A stretch of DNA of 64,000 nt from Ailanthus altissimus (Eukaryota; Streptophyta; Magnoliopsida; Sapindales; Simaroubaceae): the NCBI GenBank assembly GCA_946807835.1, contig OX327702.1:16864001-16928000 (forward strand). The letters run 5' to 3'. Positions 22,951-35,919 of this stretch are shown piece by piece. The translations under genes were made by a program, and so were the position numbers. Below the pieces are notes generated by a model. It saw nothing but the letters and a program-made list of their open reading frames with translations, was not told the origin of the DNA and made no database searches. Each line of letters starts with the position of its first letter. Position 1 is the stretch's first letter.

Positions 22951-25062
22951 TTGAGAAAAATAAATCTATACATGAGCATACATTATCTAATAGCATGTGT
23001 AACTTTTGCATGAAATGCATTTATATAGAACTATTTGACTATATTATGCATCGATAATCTAATTTCTATTCAAAATGCGCCTCCGTATGGTGGTTATATC
23101 CGTCATGAATCAGACTAATATCATACTAATTTATTATTATTATCTAGATATCTTATATCAAATAATAATAAACTACCGATTCTTTAGCTCTTAGATTTAA
23201 TTGACAAGAACTCCATAGGGAGGATATCAATCAACCTAAGTTGAGTGTACAACCATTATTTATATTATTTATATTTCCCAATTAAAAAAGTCACTGTAGG
23301 ATAGTTAGTTTCGCATAAGTCATATATTGGATCTCATCATTTAGGGAAGTCCTGTAGAGTAATCAATTCTGATTAATACCCTCCGTAGGGAGTTTACAAG
23401 GTTTAAGACAAGACATTAATCTACCTTACTATAGGACCAATAATGGAGGCCGTGAGGTTTATGCCTAAAGCCCCTTTTTACTAAATATATTAATTTTTAG
23501 AGTTTTTAATTTTTAATATACTAATTAATTTATAAAATGATATTCTACTCATTAATATATAATTTTATCTTCATAAAATAATTAATAAGGTCATGTCAAA
23601 TAATAAATTAATATAATATTAAAAATATGACAATAATCTTATCCTAACCTCATTAGAATATTAATGTCATACAAAATAATATATTTTATGTATGAACATG
23701 TGAATGTAGTACCCTTAATCTATATGACATGTTATTCATCCAATCAATTAACTAGATAAATAAATAATTCATAATTCATTGCTTTTCCTAAAAATAAAAA
23801 TATTAAAACTAAGCTTAAAGTCTTCAAAGTCTTCCTTAAAGTCAACTTGGGCTCTTTCATAATGTTATCTCCTCTTACTTGTCTCTTTTTATAGGCTTGA
23901 ATTTTAGGTATTTTAATTTTCTTTTGTCCACTTATATTTATTAAAAAAAATTAGGCATATTTTAGGCGTAAAATTTCTTTGGGCCTTCTTGAAAAAATTA
24001 AATAAAAAATATTTTTGACTTAATAGTTTTAATAAAATAGTCCAAATAAAATTTTATAAAATTAGACCAAAATTAAAAGAAATTTGGACTAACTTTAATT
24101 TGTAAATACCCAAAATTTGTCCAAAAAATATTTCGATCAAATGTGAGATCTATTTATAAATATCTCAAAATTTCCTAGTCAAATTGTGATTACCCAATAC
24201 CTGGAGGGGCTGAGTGAAAATAAAATTCTATTATGGCAAATTTGCATAATTTACAAACTTAACTGGGTCAATTTATAATATGTACAAACTTGACTAGGTC
24301 AAAACATAATTAATTAAATAAGGAGGGGTCCAAGAGATAATTTTAGTAGAAACCTTAATTCCACATTTTCTCTTTCTTTAGTCGCCGCTTTCCCAATAAC
24401 CTTAGCCACCATTGCCATCAACTTTCAGCCGTTGACTGACGTGAGAGGAGACCGTTAATCGGTTCAAAACACGCTGGCCACTAATGCTCACTAATCGACT
24501 TCGTCATTGCAGAAAACTGAGAGCATGAATGGCTTCTATGAGCTGCCGCGTGAATTTGCGGATATGGACAATGCCAGCCACCATATGGTCTGCTTTTTCA
24601 CTCACCATCAGCTTGCTTCACCACTGTGCGTCGCCTTTGATGCTATAGGTGGCACGCACGCTGTTGCCAAAATTAATTACAGCATGCATAGCCACTGTTT
24701 CCTGCCACTCTTTATCTTCTATTCCCTCTTTTTTTTGTTACAACCAAAATAACAATAAAAATATATATAATCTTTAGATTATAAATAAAAATTCTAAGCC
24801 ATTTAATTGGCTTATAAAGAAATCTAAAGAATCACTAAGAATTAACCTAATCAAGAGAGGAAATTGTGATATTATTTCATTACCTCCTTCTTGTTACAAT
24901 TCTAAAAACAAATACAAACAAATATCTAACTATTAGTTGTTGTGGGCATAACCATTTATACATAATTAATTAAAAAAATATAGATTAAATATGCAATTGG
25001 TGCCATAATACAATATTACTACCATATACAAAATAAATTATACATGTAATATGAAACAAAGC
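22951..25062 (-). other. copy C untranslated leader
   Basis: About 2.1 kb between gag remnant and primer-binding site. The gag-proximal part carries several short related motifs reading CTCCGTAGGGAG on the plus strand (near 23,083, 23,211, 23,382, weaker at 23,291, 23,353 and 23,445). A long AT-rich middle follows, then a GC-richer island at 24,380-24,700. The 81-codon open frame in that island has no family match and is probably chance. The layout echoes the leader of the other Copia family without clear sequence identity. Confidence 0.6.
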
Positions 25063-25075
25063 GGCATTGATACTA
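25063..25075 (-). promoter_or_regulatory. primer-binding site, copy C (degraded)
   Basis: Minus-strand TAGTATCAATGCC matches the usual initiator-tRNA-Met complement TGGTATCAGAGCC at 10 of 13 positions. It lies two bases from the LTR end, the position expected for priming. Confidence 0.7.
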
Positions 25076-25077
25076 GT

Positions 25078-26532
25078 TGTTGGTAGTAAATAAAATTTTA
25101 TGTTGTTTATAAAAATAAACACAATAGAAGCTAGATCATCTTATTCATAATTATATGTATAGGGATAGAAGATTACCTAAATTTCTCGTTTTAGCAAATC
25201 TTGAATTAACTAGTTGAAATCTTCTCTATTATCCTCAATCTTCAAACTCAACGCATGTGGGCACGTGAATATTTTCTTAATCTCTAAAATGACTAGTACC
25301 CAAATTTGAGAGAAGGGTAATAACCAAATTCTTTTTTTCACGTAAGAATAAGTAAAAAGAATATTTTTGGTTATGGTTGTTGTAAAACATTACTACTTCT
25401 TACCTCCTATATATAAGAAATTTCCCTTGGATAATTAAAATTAAATAAGGATTAGAAAATTAGAGTTTGATTAGAATTTAAGCTGGTAGAAGGACTACAA
25501 GACCTATGGGTTTCCCAGCTCCAACTTAAAAGGCCCAGTCCTAATCATCTCATAATACACTAGTTCTTTTGAATTAACCATAGGCTATTCTACTAAAAGC
25601 CAAATGCTGTATTCTAGAAACCTATATTATTAATTAAAAGCCAAAGGCTGTACTCTAGTAACTCATGTTATTAATTAAAAGCCAATTTAATTAAAAATCT
25701 TTTTTAAGTAAATTAGACTTTGTATTTAGACCAATAATAACCCCTTAATTGATCATCTAATTAATGTCTATAATTAAAGTAAGTCAAGGAAACAAATGTC
25801 TTGCCTCTTTAATTATTAATTTGCCCCTAAATTACTGAATGCTCTAATGATCAGATTTAATATGTATATATTTATAAATAAATATTATTAGTCAATAAAT
25901 AATTTATTGAATAAACTGTGGCCACAAATTCAAATTTCAAGTACTGCAAACAACTTAGGTGGACATTATTTATTAGATTCCATCTTACAAATATATGTTC
26001 CTACGACCTATGAAATTATATCTCCAAGATATCGAGCTTTTGATTGTTTATATGGATCTGATTTCATGATAACTCAAAAGATATAACGCATGAATGTAAG
26101 TTCATTATTTGCTCATAATTAAGATCAATCAAGCTTATCAAATTTTTTGTGAATGAAGATCAATGACATTTAGTTAACCTAATCGAAATTCACAATAATC
26201 CTTTTCAATGTAACATATACACTAGTTTTTCTACCCGAAGTCCATACTTCAATGATCAAGGTAAATCACCCACTATAAGAAGCAGAAAAACTACAACCTT
26301 ACATAATAAAATATTTTTTTCATTAATAGTTGTGAACTATATTTAATTTAGAAAACACTTGTGATCTATATCTTCTGTATTAGTATCATAGGCCTAATAC
26401 ATAGATTACATACTTTTATAAATATGAGTTTATCAATGTATGTCTAATTATATGTATGAATAAAATTTTATTAATCAAATAAAACATTAATTTACATGTT
26501 TTAAGAGCATAAATAACATTATATGTCTAATA
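25078..26532 (-). repeat. 5' LTR, copy C
   Basis: About 1,455 bp, bounded on the left by the primer-binding site and on the right by homology to the start of the truncated 3' LTR. On the minus strand it should run TGTTAGACA...CTACCAACA; the first base pair of the TG is mutated. Confidence 0.75.
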
Positions 26533-27232
26533 ATATAAAGAGTTTAGATTGTGTTGTTTTCTTTGTAGTGGACAATTGTTAAGGTTTACACATTTGTATG
26601 TTATTAACAAAATCAAATTTTAGATATAATTTAATTATAATCGTGAAAACTATTTTAAATGAAATTAAATTAAACATATAATTTAATTTTTTATATTATA
26701 ATATCACTAGTATCAATAAATTTTTGATATCATAATATAGTATTGTGATATCAATTGAAACATTAACACTTATAGAAGTATCATTAAATTTTTAACTTGA
26801 GCAAAACTAACATTTAAAAATTATGTTAGTAAAATTATTTATTGATATCAAATTAGTATTTATGAAGCTCATTTTTACAATATTGCGTGTTATAAAAGAA
26901 TCACTTTAAGTGATTTTTATTAGAAAACCGTCACCTGGTACCTAAGATGACTATTTTCCTAATAATCATATTTTTTTAGACATAGGTGACAATTCTTCTA
27001 ATAACTGTTACCTTATGTACCAAATAAAGGTGATGATTTTCTTTTTTAATTGTTACTATATGTAATTTTTCATGATAAGTAAGAACCATCATCGAATATC
27101 TATCCATTTTCAGTGACATTAATTAAACAAAATTGTTATTGAGCAATAATTCAAAAACATCTTACACTGTTTTTATATTTAATAATTTAGAAAATTCTTA
27201 GTATATATAAATATTTTAGAAGGCTTAATTGT
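26533..27232. mobile_element. AT-rich spacer with CACTA-like subterminal repeats
   Basis: Between 26,880 and 27,100, short motifs of the AGGTGAC/GTCACCT type recur in both orientations: ACCGTCACCTGGT, ATAGGTGACAATTCTT, AAGGTGATGATTTTC. Such alternating motifs are common in the subterminal regions of plant CACTA (EnSpm) transposons. No CACTA terminus, target duplication or transposase was seen, so only a fragment is suggested. The rest is plain AT-rich DNA. Confidence 0.35.
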
Positions 27233-29220
27233 TGACGGGGATCTAGTACATGTGGGTGTATGCATGTGCAATTGTATTTATTACCTAAAATACGTATCAA
27301 ATATGAATTTAACGTGGTGGAAGCGTAAATTATATAATAAACATAATAAATAAATATATTAATCACATTAATATATAAGTATGGTAGAGAACTCATCTCA
27401 ACGTGTAACGTTATACACGTATTTTTTCCAGAGTCCTCATGGAGACCAACTTGTAGGCAGTTCTAGTCACCAACACGGTAGACTTTGTGAGCTAGAACAG
27501 CAGCCCTATACGCAGTACTGGGTTTAACTCTTAAACCCTAAAGTGGTCGGTGTGTATTTTTTTTATCTTTTTCTCCAAAATGATAAGAAATGGAGGCTGA
27601 AGCAATTCACAATTACTTTTAAGACACCATAGAGAAAAATGAAACAATTTCATTTTTCCCAATTTTTTTTTCTTTTTCTTTTTTTTCTTCTTCTTCTTCT
27701 TCTTCTCTTCTTCTTTTTCTCCATTTCTCTCTTTCTCGCGGGTATAATTCCCAACACATACTCACACACCCACTTTTTTTTCTCTCTCTCTCTCTCTCTT
27801 TATATATATATATAAAATAAAATAATAATATAATACATACCCCCTAGTAGGTCCCACCAAATTCCATATTTGGGTAAACTCAACTGAGGGTCTACAATAT
27901 ATCACATGTCCTTATACAATTAGTAAATAACAATTATTGACTAATTGTTATATTTAACACTTAAATACAAACAAGCACGCATTCCCATTGTAGTGCTGAA
28001 TATTACTGGATTAAATAATTTAATCTGGCACACTGCCCTAGTACACAACGAGTACACTCCATATCACGGGACTCCCTAGGTTCATGCCTGATTCATCAAA
28101 TGGAACTATTCTATGAGTCCGTGAGCAATGCCCCATACACACGTCATGGATATTACAAATTAGCGCGTTGAGCCATGCAAGTTGAGGTTACAACGCATAC
28201 GTATAATCCTTTCGTCATGATATCCTGGATATACAGGGATATAGATTATCACCGTCAAATCCCTTAGTGCTCATCCATATTTTATCTACAGACTTGTATC
28301 TCACTAAACAATATGCGCAAACTCCATTACCATATGGCATATTGTTCTACCCTGGCAAAACTATTTCCAGGGATTAATGCTTGTGGCCACAAGGCTTTTT
28401 GAGATACAATCTCGAAGCATCTGGATATCTAACTCCTTATGCAAGCTAACGGATCTTATATCTGTACAGACTGAACTCTATAAGCATCAGACTATACCTA
28501 GTGACACCCAGCGGTCACACCATAAAAGGTCTATGATATGCGTAGAACCAAAGTATGGTGGATCACTTACAAGCCCACCATGGTAGTCAGGTCAAAGGAT
28601 CAAGTATACTGCTCAACTCGAGAGGACGTTCCATTGACGGCTTACATAGGGTGTCTATCGGAGGCCCTCGTGAGTCTGTTCCATATCCAGTCCTAACTAG
28701 ATACCCTTATGTCAATACGAGCTCCAAGCTCACGGTCGGCTAGGAACAACCATCTATACCTTATAGGTACGACAGATGCTAATCTATATATAAAGGTATC
28801 CACCGACAGACCCGCATCGGCAGAAATAGATCAAGAATAATAATTTGAGAACATACTTGTGCAACTAGCATTTTCTGGCACCCGATTGTAACTCTTGTAA
28901 CTATGTAGTCACTAGTATATTCCCAGGTCTATGTCTCATTACAGATAAGGTTCCAACTATTGGATTTACTGAGTATTATAACTGGCTAACATTTAATTGT
29001 GCTAACATTTAGCATTTATATCTCTCATCGTAGCTTACTATGAGTCCTTATCTAAACTCCTTTAAATTTGATCTGAACTCTTTCAGATCTACAATCTCTG
29101 TAACGTTACAATAGATAATACCATATATATGCGTATTAGTGATTTAATGAGAATGTACACTTGTATAAATACACAAGTATATCTACATTCAGGGATGACA
29201 TGTAAGCATCGACCCTAACA
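27233..29220 (-). mobile_element. solo or orphan LTR of the main Copia family, copy H
   Basis: A complete-looking LTR in minus orientation: plus-strand left end TGACGGGGATCTAG, right end GACCCTAACA, about 1,988 bp. It is collinear with 40,483-42,561 and with the reverse of 48,896-50,992. No primer-binding site or polypurine tract adjoins it, so it is probably a solo LTR. The flanking 5-mers (ATTGT, TCAAT) do not match. It holds a polypyrimidine run with TTC, TC and TA repeats at 27,660-27,810. Open frames inside are chance. Confidence 0.85.
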
Positions 29221-29364
29221 TCAATCTGTTAGTTATAATTGTTGGTATTTATGAGTATATTTCAAATAAACTGATGTAAATTAAAGCATTAGAGTAGAGA
29301 GAAAGAGTCAAGATGAGAAACAAAATGAATCACATGCCTAAGCTAGAATTGGCTTAAGCGCCGC

Positions 29365-29707
29365 TGTTGGAATTGATGCTGACGTGTTATTTTATTATTA
29401 TATGAATATTACTTATTTAATATTTATACAATAAACATTTCGAATAAAATCTTTAATAATAAATACATATGGTAAGATGCTTGTAACATTTCAGAATTGT
29501 ATGATCTGAAAGAATTCTGATCTGGTCTAAATGAGTTTAGAGTAGGGCAAAGAGTTAGCAATACTGAAAGTTATAATTTCTAAGAATTAGCACTGTTAAG
29601 AGCTAGTAAGTTATAAGAGACGGCAAGATCTAAAGAATTAGAATTTTATTTGAAATAGGATAAAGACCCAAGGGTATACTAATAATGTCATAGTTGTAAA
29701 ATGTTAA
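29365..29707 (+). repeat. truncated LTR start, main Copia family, copy I
   Basis: Begins TGTTGGAATTGATG and matches the first roughly 340 bp of the LTRs at 90 and 15,393, through the GTTAGCA-type repeats. Homology ends abruptly near 29,707. Confidence 0.8.
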
Positions 29708-32490
29708 ATAAAGAAGCAAAATGGTTTTGCTATTTTAAAAGAGTATTAGCCGAATGAATTGTCATGCTTCTTGCCAAGGATATGGTGGCATTAAATTAAT
29801 TGTAATTATGAGGAAATTCCCACTAATCTCCCTTGTAATTTGGCCAACACATTCACTTGTCAACTATTATTTCAATTAGGCACGAGGTGCTTTTAATTAG
29901 TTAAATTGGTAACACCTCATGCTTAAGTTAAAAATTGCTAATTCAATTACTATTAGTTAGAGTGGCAGCTATGTTAACTATATATATGGACGGAATTTCA
30001 TTTGTCAAAATTGCAAGTAAGTAAATTGTGTGCATATATTATACAAAGGCCCGAGAGATAAAAGGGAAACAATAGTTGCTTTAGATAAAATATTTCGGTG
30101 AGAATAATAAGGCTATTGTTCAAACTCAAAAGATCTCATTAAGGTCTAGACTATAACTAAGTAAAGCATGCTTTAAGGGTGAATTCTCTAATATCTCATT
30201 AGTGTAATGAGATGTTTGTTTATTTTTCGCTACACTTAATTATGCATGTGTAATGTATAATAAAAATTAAAATGTGCATGTTCACCCTACGCAGAACGCA
30301 CTTTCAGCCGTAGCACCAGTATCTGGGCAGTGCCTAGTCAAGCGATGAAAGAGTCATTTACCTCTTCCAATTGGTATGGCCTTTTAAGGAAATACTGTGT
30401 CTCTCTACCTTTATCAATGGGTGTGGCATTTTAAAAAAATATTGTATCTCTCTAGAGAGAAATCTCATCTCTATAAATACTACAAACACATCTCATTTAA
30501 AGGAATGAACAACTGTTCTTCTCTTTTGATTAAAAATCTCTCTACTTATCATATTTAAACAGTACCTTACTCTTTTATTTTTAAAAAAACTCTAAGGACT
30601 AAGAAGTATCTTATTAATCTTATGTTTTTTCATTAGCCTTAATCAAATGAGTTTACTTTTTATTAAGGCTAAGTTTGTATCTATTTAGGCCTTCACCTAA
30701 GAACTCTTACCTTACTTAGTAGAATCTTATACATACCAAAACTACACTCACATAATAAACCTCATAAAATAACTTTAGTTAGCATGTCTTTCCTTATATA
30801 ACATACCTAGACATGTATCTGGGTTTGGATATTAGTTTTTATGAATTTTTATACAATAATAAAATAAAAAGTAAGATTCAACTTAAATCAATATTCTCAT
30901 TCAATTTAAAGAAACAAAAAAGAAATCTTTGAATAATACAGAAAGTAAATATCTTTGGGGCTTAAACCTTTTATCGGAGACTATTTTCTTCTTCTAGCTA
31001 ATCCTTTCATTGCCATGGGCCCTCTAAATCAAGTCTAGGAGAAAAATTCATGAGGTTGTGGCTCAGTCCACAGTGGGCTTGAAGTGGTTTCGTGTACGTA
31101 AAAATTGAAACCCTTCATTTCGAATATGATGTGATTTTGACACACCACCTTCAAAATACAACTTGCAACCTTCATTCTCTCGCTCTATAAGAAAAATAAA
31201 ATAAAATAAAGTTTTCAACCTTTTACCGATATATAAACCTACTAAATAGGAAGCATTCTCCTCAAACATGTGACCAACATTTGATAACCTTAACCTTGAA
31301 CATGAAACTTAAAAGTTCCACCACCAGGCCGTAAACTTGCTATATAACTTTTCGAGCCTTTGAAAAGAGATAATTAATAACCTAAAACCTAAATCAAACA
31401 TGAGATTTCTTAAAAACTTACCCTTTTAACTTTCTTTTAAAGTTTACTCTCAAACACCGACGTTGTTTGGTTTTTTTAGTTATTTGATTTAACTTATTCA
31501 GTCAGTTAAATTATTTATTTTTTAATTAAATAGAAATTTTAAGTCAATTTTGACTTAATAAAATAAATATTTTTTTAATGTTTTGATTTAATATAAAAAA
31601 ATAAAATTAATATTACAAATAATTTTATATTGATTTTCAAATATTAAACAAAAAAATAAACAGGTCAATCAAATCAAATTATTTAATTTTATTCAAAATT
31701 TAACTCAATTCATCTCTATTTAGAAATCAATCAAAAAGAAAAAACAACACTGTCTTAATTTTTATTTTATTTTATTTGCTTTAGACTAAAAACCTTTTAA
31801 GACCAAGTTGGAACTTGAAAAATTAACTTGAAACTCGTCTAGTTAAGATTCCAATCCAGCCTTCAAATTAAATCTGCAATCCAAAAATTTTATTAAATTT
31901 TTTCTCATATTATCAATGTAGCAACTGCTTATAAATTATATATAAATTTCAAATTTTTTTTACTCTTTTATATTCGTCTACATTTGACAGCCAAGCAAAA
32001 TTAAAGTGAGCCCTGCTTTGACATCCTCACAGGAAATAAACATACAGCTAGGATGGTCAAAAATATTATTTTAATATTTAAGTTATAGATATAAATTAAT
32101 TTATTATTCACTTTTTTAATATATATTATATTAATTTTTATCATAAAAAAAATCTATTAAATAGTTACATTTTTACTACTTTTACTATCCTTGATGTGAC
32201 AAATGATAAATTTTTTACTTCATGTGATAAATATTTTTAAATAAAAAAATATGAAATAATACAATAAAGGTACATTTTATTTTTATCTAAATACTCTTAT
32301 AAAATGTCATCATTAAAAAAAAATTCATATACTGATTTGTGATTTTCAAATCCAAAATTTAACCATTTAAACTTATCAAATTTTAATTTTCATTCTTCCA
32401 ACAAAAAAAAAAACAAATAAAAATCTACTAACAAAAAATCAAATAAAATAATTTTTATTTCTTCCCACCCCAATTTTTAATTTTCATTTC
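29708..32490. other. unassigned AT-rich region
   Basis: No gene recognised. At 30,380-30,480 a roughly 60-bp stretch is imperfectly duplicated (TGGCxTTTTAA...TGTxTCTCTCTA) and is followed by CTATAAATAC at 30,471, which resembles a TATA box. This could be the promoter part of an unrecognised LTR. A 68-codon minus-strand frame at 31,063-31,269 has no family support. 31,450-32,450 is low-complexity AT. Confidence 0.4.
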
Positions 32491-32499
32491 TCCCTCTCT

Positions 32500-33104
32500 C
32501 TCCTTCCCTCAACCCACCAAAAACAGTGAAATCATTTGGCAACAAACTGTGAAATGGTGTATCAAAACCTGCATCCATATCATCTTGAAGGCCATCACCA
32601 AGACATTATGAGAATAAAGTTGTGGGTTAGGTTTTAGCAGCCAATGCAATGGAACAGGATCCACCATCGCAGGGCTCTCACCTCCAAACATAGCAGAACC
32701 AGCTAGTACTTGAGGTTTTGTGCTCTCAGGAAAATCTTCCGATATAAAATAATTCTACACACAAATCTTCATCATGGGCATCTGGAGTAACTTTCTTGGA
32801 ATCATCATCATGAGTATCCGGCCAGGTTAACTTTCTTGGAATCTTTTTCATTGGTATCCAGGTTAATATTCATAGGATGTTGTTCTGATGTTGTAGAGAT
32901 AATAGGTTGAGTCAATACTAGCACATTTCTTGTTTCTTCATCTTGAGTACACCACATGCGCTTTAAAGAACTAGGATCATCATGATCATTTCTTGAGCCA
33001 TTATCATCACTAGCACCAAGTTTAACCTCCTCCATCTTTTTCTCCATTCTCTTGAATGAAAATTGATTTTCTTCACTGTTCTTTGAGAATTGATAGTGCT
33101 TCAC
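32500..33104 (-). pseudogene. broken gene of unknown identity
   Basis: Minus-strand reading starts with ATG at 33,104 and gives an acidic, low-complexity protein with a Lys-rich start (RMEKKMEEVKLGASDD) and the stretch DTNEKDSKKVNLAG. It ends at TGA after 98 codons, but reading continues in another frame with DDDSKKVTPDAHDEDL, an imperfect copy of the preceding segment. Later, in a third frame, GSAMFGGESPAMVDPVPLHW and PQLYSHNVLV appear. Coding-like composition spread over three frames suggests a frameshifted gene or an exon of a diverged one. I do not recognise the family. It lies 480 bp downstream of SAUR 1 on the same strand. Confidence 0.35.
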
Positions 33105-33587
33105 TGTTTTTGTTTTTTACTTTTTTTTCCCCGTATTTTGATTGATTTAATTGTGCATTTTAACGTAAATAGTGCTTTTTTCCTTGTTAGTTGAAAGGCA
33201 AATTCTCTGTGTTAACACATTTATTGATTATCAACTAATTTCTTTAAAACAAATTGAGAGAAAGAGATAAGAATTATATATAGCGTTCATTAATATTTTA
33301 TAATTATATATATTTTTAAATATTTTATTTTATTTTCAACCAAAGGGAATATGTCGGTTTAAAATAAAGATAAATTTAAATTGATATTAATCTTATTTTA
33401 AATTTTAATTAAAACATATACGCGGTTAAAAGTATCAAATTTTACATAGAATCATTTTTAACGATAGGAATTAACGTAATATATTTTAAAAAATTAAGAT
33501 CTAAATTAGCATATATTTATAAAACGAGGATAAAAATAATTTTTTCTTAAATAAATAAAAACAGTAAATTTCATCTAATTGTTCAAA

Positions 33588-34034
33588 TTAGTAACTCCCG
33601 ATGGTGCTGGAAGTACATGTAACCCAGTTTTCAGTAGCAGCAGTAGTGATCTTGCAGGGTTCTTGAAGAATTTTCTGCAAATCCCGAGGGCGACAAGGGA
33701 GTGTAAGAGCTCCCTTTTGTTGGAAACCATACTCCTCCCCAGCCTCCTTGAGCAACTTCAAGAATTCGGAGTTTCCTAGGTAGCATAATTCAACCACAAA
33801 TCTTTGTGTTTCATCGTCCTTAACCGCGAGAACAACGAAATGACCTTCCTTTACATCCTCGGGAACCACTGTTGCCACTTCCAGTTCCTTATCAGATTCA
33901 GAAATATTTCTGAAATCAGATCCTTTTGGAGCTAAGAATGGGAAACCCTTTTGCAGCTTCTCGATGAAAAGCCTGATCATCACCAGTCCTCTTTTGCTTC
34001 CCTCGCGGTTGTTCTTCATGATCTTCACATACAT
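33588..34034 (-). CDS. SAUR-family protein (small auxin-up RNA), gene 1
   Basis: A 148-residue intronless frame, as usual for SAUR genes. The N-terminus KRGLVMIRLFIEKLQKGF is followed by an acidic linker, then the SAUR core: EDVKEGHFVVLAVKDDETQ, RFVVELCYLGNSEFLKLLK, EAGEEYGFQQKGALTLPC, with a C-terminal extension after RDLQKIL. Known members of this subgroup act in auxin-linked growth, in several cases by inhibiting PP2C.D phosphatases; nothing here tests that. Two in-frame start codons are possible (34,034 and 34,019); the downstream MKNNREGSKRG start is equally family-like. A TATA-like ATTATATATC lies on the minus strand at 34,179-34,170, about 140 bp upstream. No break is visible, so it is probably functional. 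Confidence 0.93.
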   Translation of the reverse strand: MYVKIMKNNREGSKRGLVMIRLFIEKLQKGFPFLAPKGSDFRNISESDKELEVATVVPEDVKEGHFVVLAVKDDETQRFVVELCYLGNSEFLKLLKEAGEEYGFQQKGALTLPCRPRDLQKILQEPCKITTAATENWVTCTSSTIGSY

Positions 34035-35919
34035 GATTTCTTCAGGTTTAGATGAAGAAATTGTTTGGAAAAACCTGTAATTTTTGTTTGAGTCTGGAAG
34101 TTACTTATACTGACTTTTAAAGCGGATGAGGAAGCTGATATGAAATTTCTATGAGTAAATGTGGAGCCGATATATAATTAATGCATTTGATAAGACGACA
34201 CAACTTTAGTCTTGTGGATTAATAGATTGATATAATTTTAGCTCCTAATGTACTGCTACTTTTTCACTGAATTAATTTTGTTAACTTGTATTCTCAAATA
34301 ATTATGAAAAATTAATATACATATAATAAGAATTAATATTTTTTTAAAAAAAAAACACACTACCTTACAATATTCTCTTGTGCAGTCGAAAACACTCTAC
34401 CTAAGTTTCCATGTAAAATTAAGAAAAAAGGAGAAGCCTGTCACATTGATTGGAAGTTTACTGATAATTAAGATGTAAATATAATTCAATGTAAACCAAA
34501 AAAGAAATTAAAAAAATAAAATAAGGCGTTAATACAGCTCTAAATTGATAATTAAGATGGACAAAGGTTGACTGGAGAAACAATCCAATGTGTCGGCTAG
34601 TTGGACCGGAGAGAGAAACCCCCTTTGAAAATTTTGTATTTTCAACTAATGAAAGTAGCAGCATAACTCGAAGGAAAGCCACCCAAAATGGAACTTTCTA
34701 TAAAGCCCTTTCGTGTCAATAGAAGAAGAAAAGAAAACCGTAGATAAAGAAACACTCAAAACTTAATAATGATAAGAGTTTTCACCGTAGCTTGACAAAG
34801 CAATCAAACAGCAAGTGGAAGAGAGAACTGGAAAAAGAACTTGAAATATTACAAAGGATTTACAGTACGTTTTGATGACTTGGATAGCTACCTGAATATT
34901 GTTCATATTTTAATACTGAATGTAGCTGCAATTGTTTTGTGATCAAAACATCGTGTAATGTTACCATAGCTGAAAATTTAAAGCATGTTCTACACTTCAA
35001 TTTGAACTGATGAAAATAATTTTAAAGATATCCAATTACATGTATGACCTTATTACACGAGTCCAAAAGAGATAAGATTGCAGATTTTAGAGAAATTGGA
35101 AAGAAAAAAGATGGGGTCAATTGCATGTGACTTTTTCTTCTCATGAATGAATAGTCCCTTTGATATTTTCCTGCTACCAATCGCTATGGCAGGGACCATA
35201 AAACATCGATATAAATGATTTGATAAGATGACTGCCCAGGTAAGATCTTAATGCCTTATACTCTTGCTCCAGGTCTTTCATGGCCCCTTCTGCTAATTCT
35301 AGCAGGTGTCACATGGACAACTTGTAACTCTTCTATTTTCAGTTTTTATTTTTATTTCTTTAAGAATTTTTTTTTAAAAAAAAAAGAAAAGAACCAAAAA
35401 GATAAGAGTGAGGATTTAACAACTGGGATCCTAAATGGTGGAAATTCTTAAATACCACACATTTTAAAATACGAATTTGAGTTATACAGTATTATTTGTA
35501 AAAATAACATTATTTTTTTAACTAATTAGTGTTGTACAGTTCAAATTCATTTAAAATGTAGTGTTGTATAATTCAAATCAACTCAAAATATGCAAATATC
35601 CGCATTTGAGAATGACTTTCTTTATAAGATGTTTCATTTTCACCTGCAAATAATTCAAACAATATGAACTTTTTGTATCATCAGAAATTTAAAGCTTAAC
35701 TATACCTCCATATAAGAATACAACAGCATTACATACCACCCCCAAACCCTAGCAAGTATGATAAAGAAGTTTTTATGAGATTTTACTTTAATTGGTATTA
35801 TCCACACGTAGAGATAGACTCTATTAATAATGATTATCCATGAACCACAAGAATATTTTTTGTCTTTGAAGTTTCATTATTTGGAACCTTTGCGATTAAT
35901 TAATTTTTTATCCCTCCGT
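34035..35919. other. intergenic, upstream of SAUR 1
   Basis: Promoter-side sequence of SAUR 1 with a TATA-like element near 34,170. Beyond that it is AT-rich, with poly-T/A runs at 35,340-35,400. The short open frames at 34,458-34,682 and 35,251-35,451 show no family signature. Confidence 0.5.

Larger units (their letters stand above)
17566..26532 (-). mobile_element. Ty1/Copia retrotransposon of a second family, copy C (degenerate, nested)
   Basis: Minus-strand Copia with a 5' LTR (25,078-26,532), a degraded primer-binding site, a long leader, partial gag, integrase and reverse-transcriptase remnants, a clear polypurine tract and a truncated 3' LTR (17,566-18,157). The two LTRs align over the 592 bp that survive on the left. 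The LTR sequence (TGTTAGACATATAA start) differs from that of copies A/B/D/E, so this is a separate family. A solo LTR (19,220-22,007) and a TA/TG microsatellite lie inside. Confidence 0.85.

Noticed and set aside
24507..24752. 81-codon plus-strand open frame in the leader of copy C
   Set aside because: Opposite strand to the element, GC-richer untranslated leader, no family resemblance.
28377..28743. Overlapping 69- and 62-codon open frames inside copy H
   Set aside because: They fall within conserved LTR sequence; homologous positions in other LTR copies contain stops.
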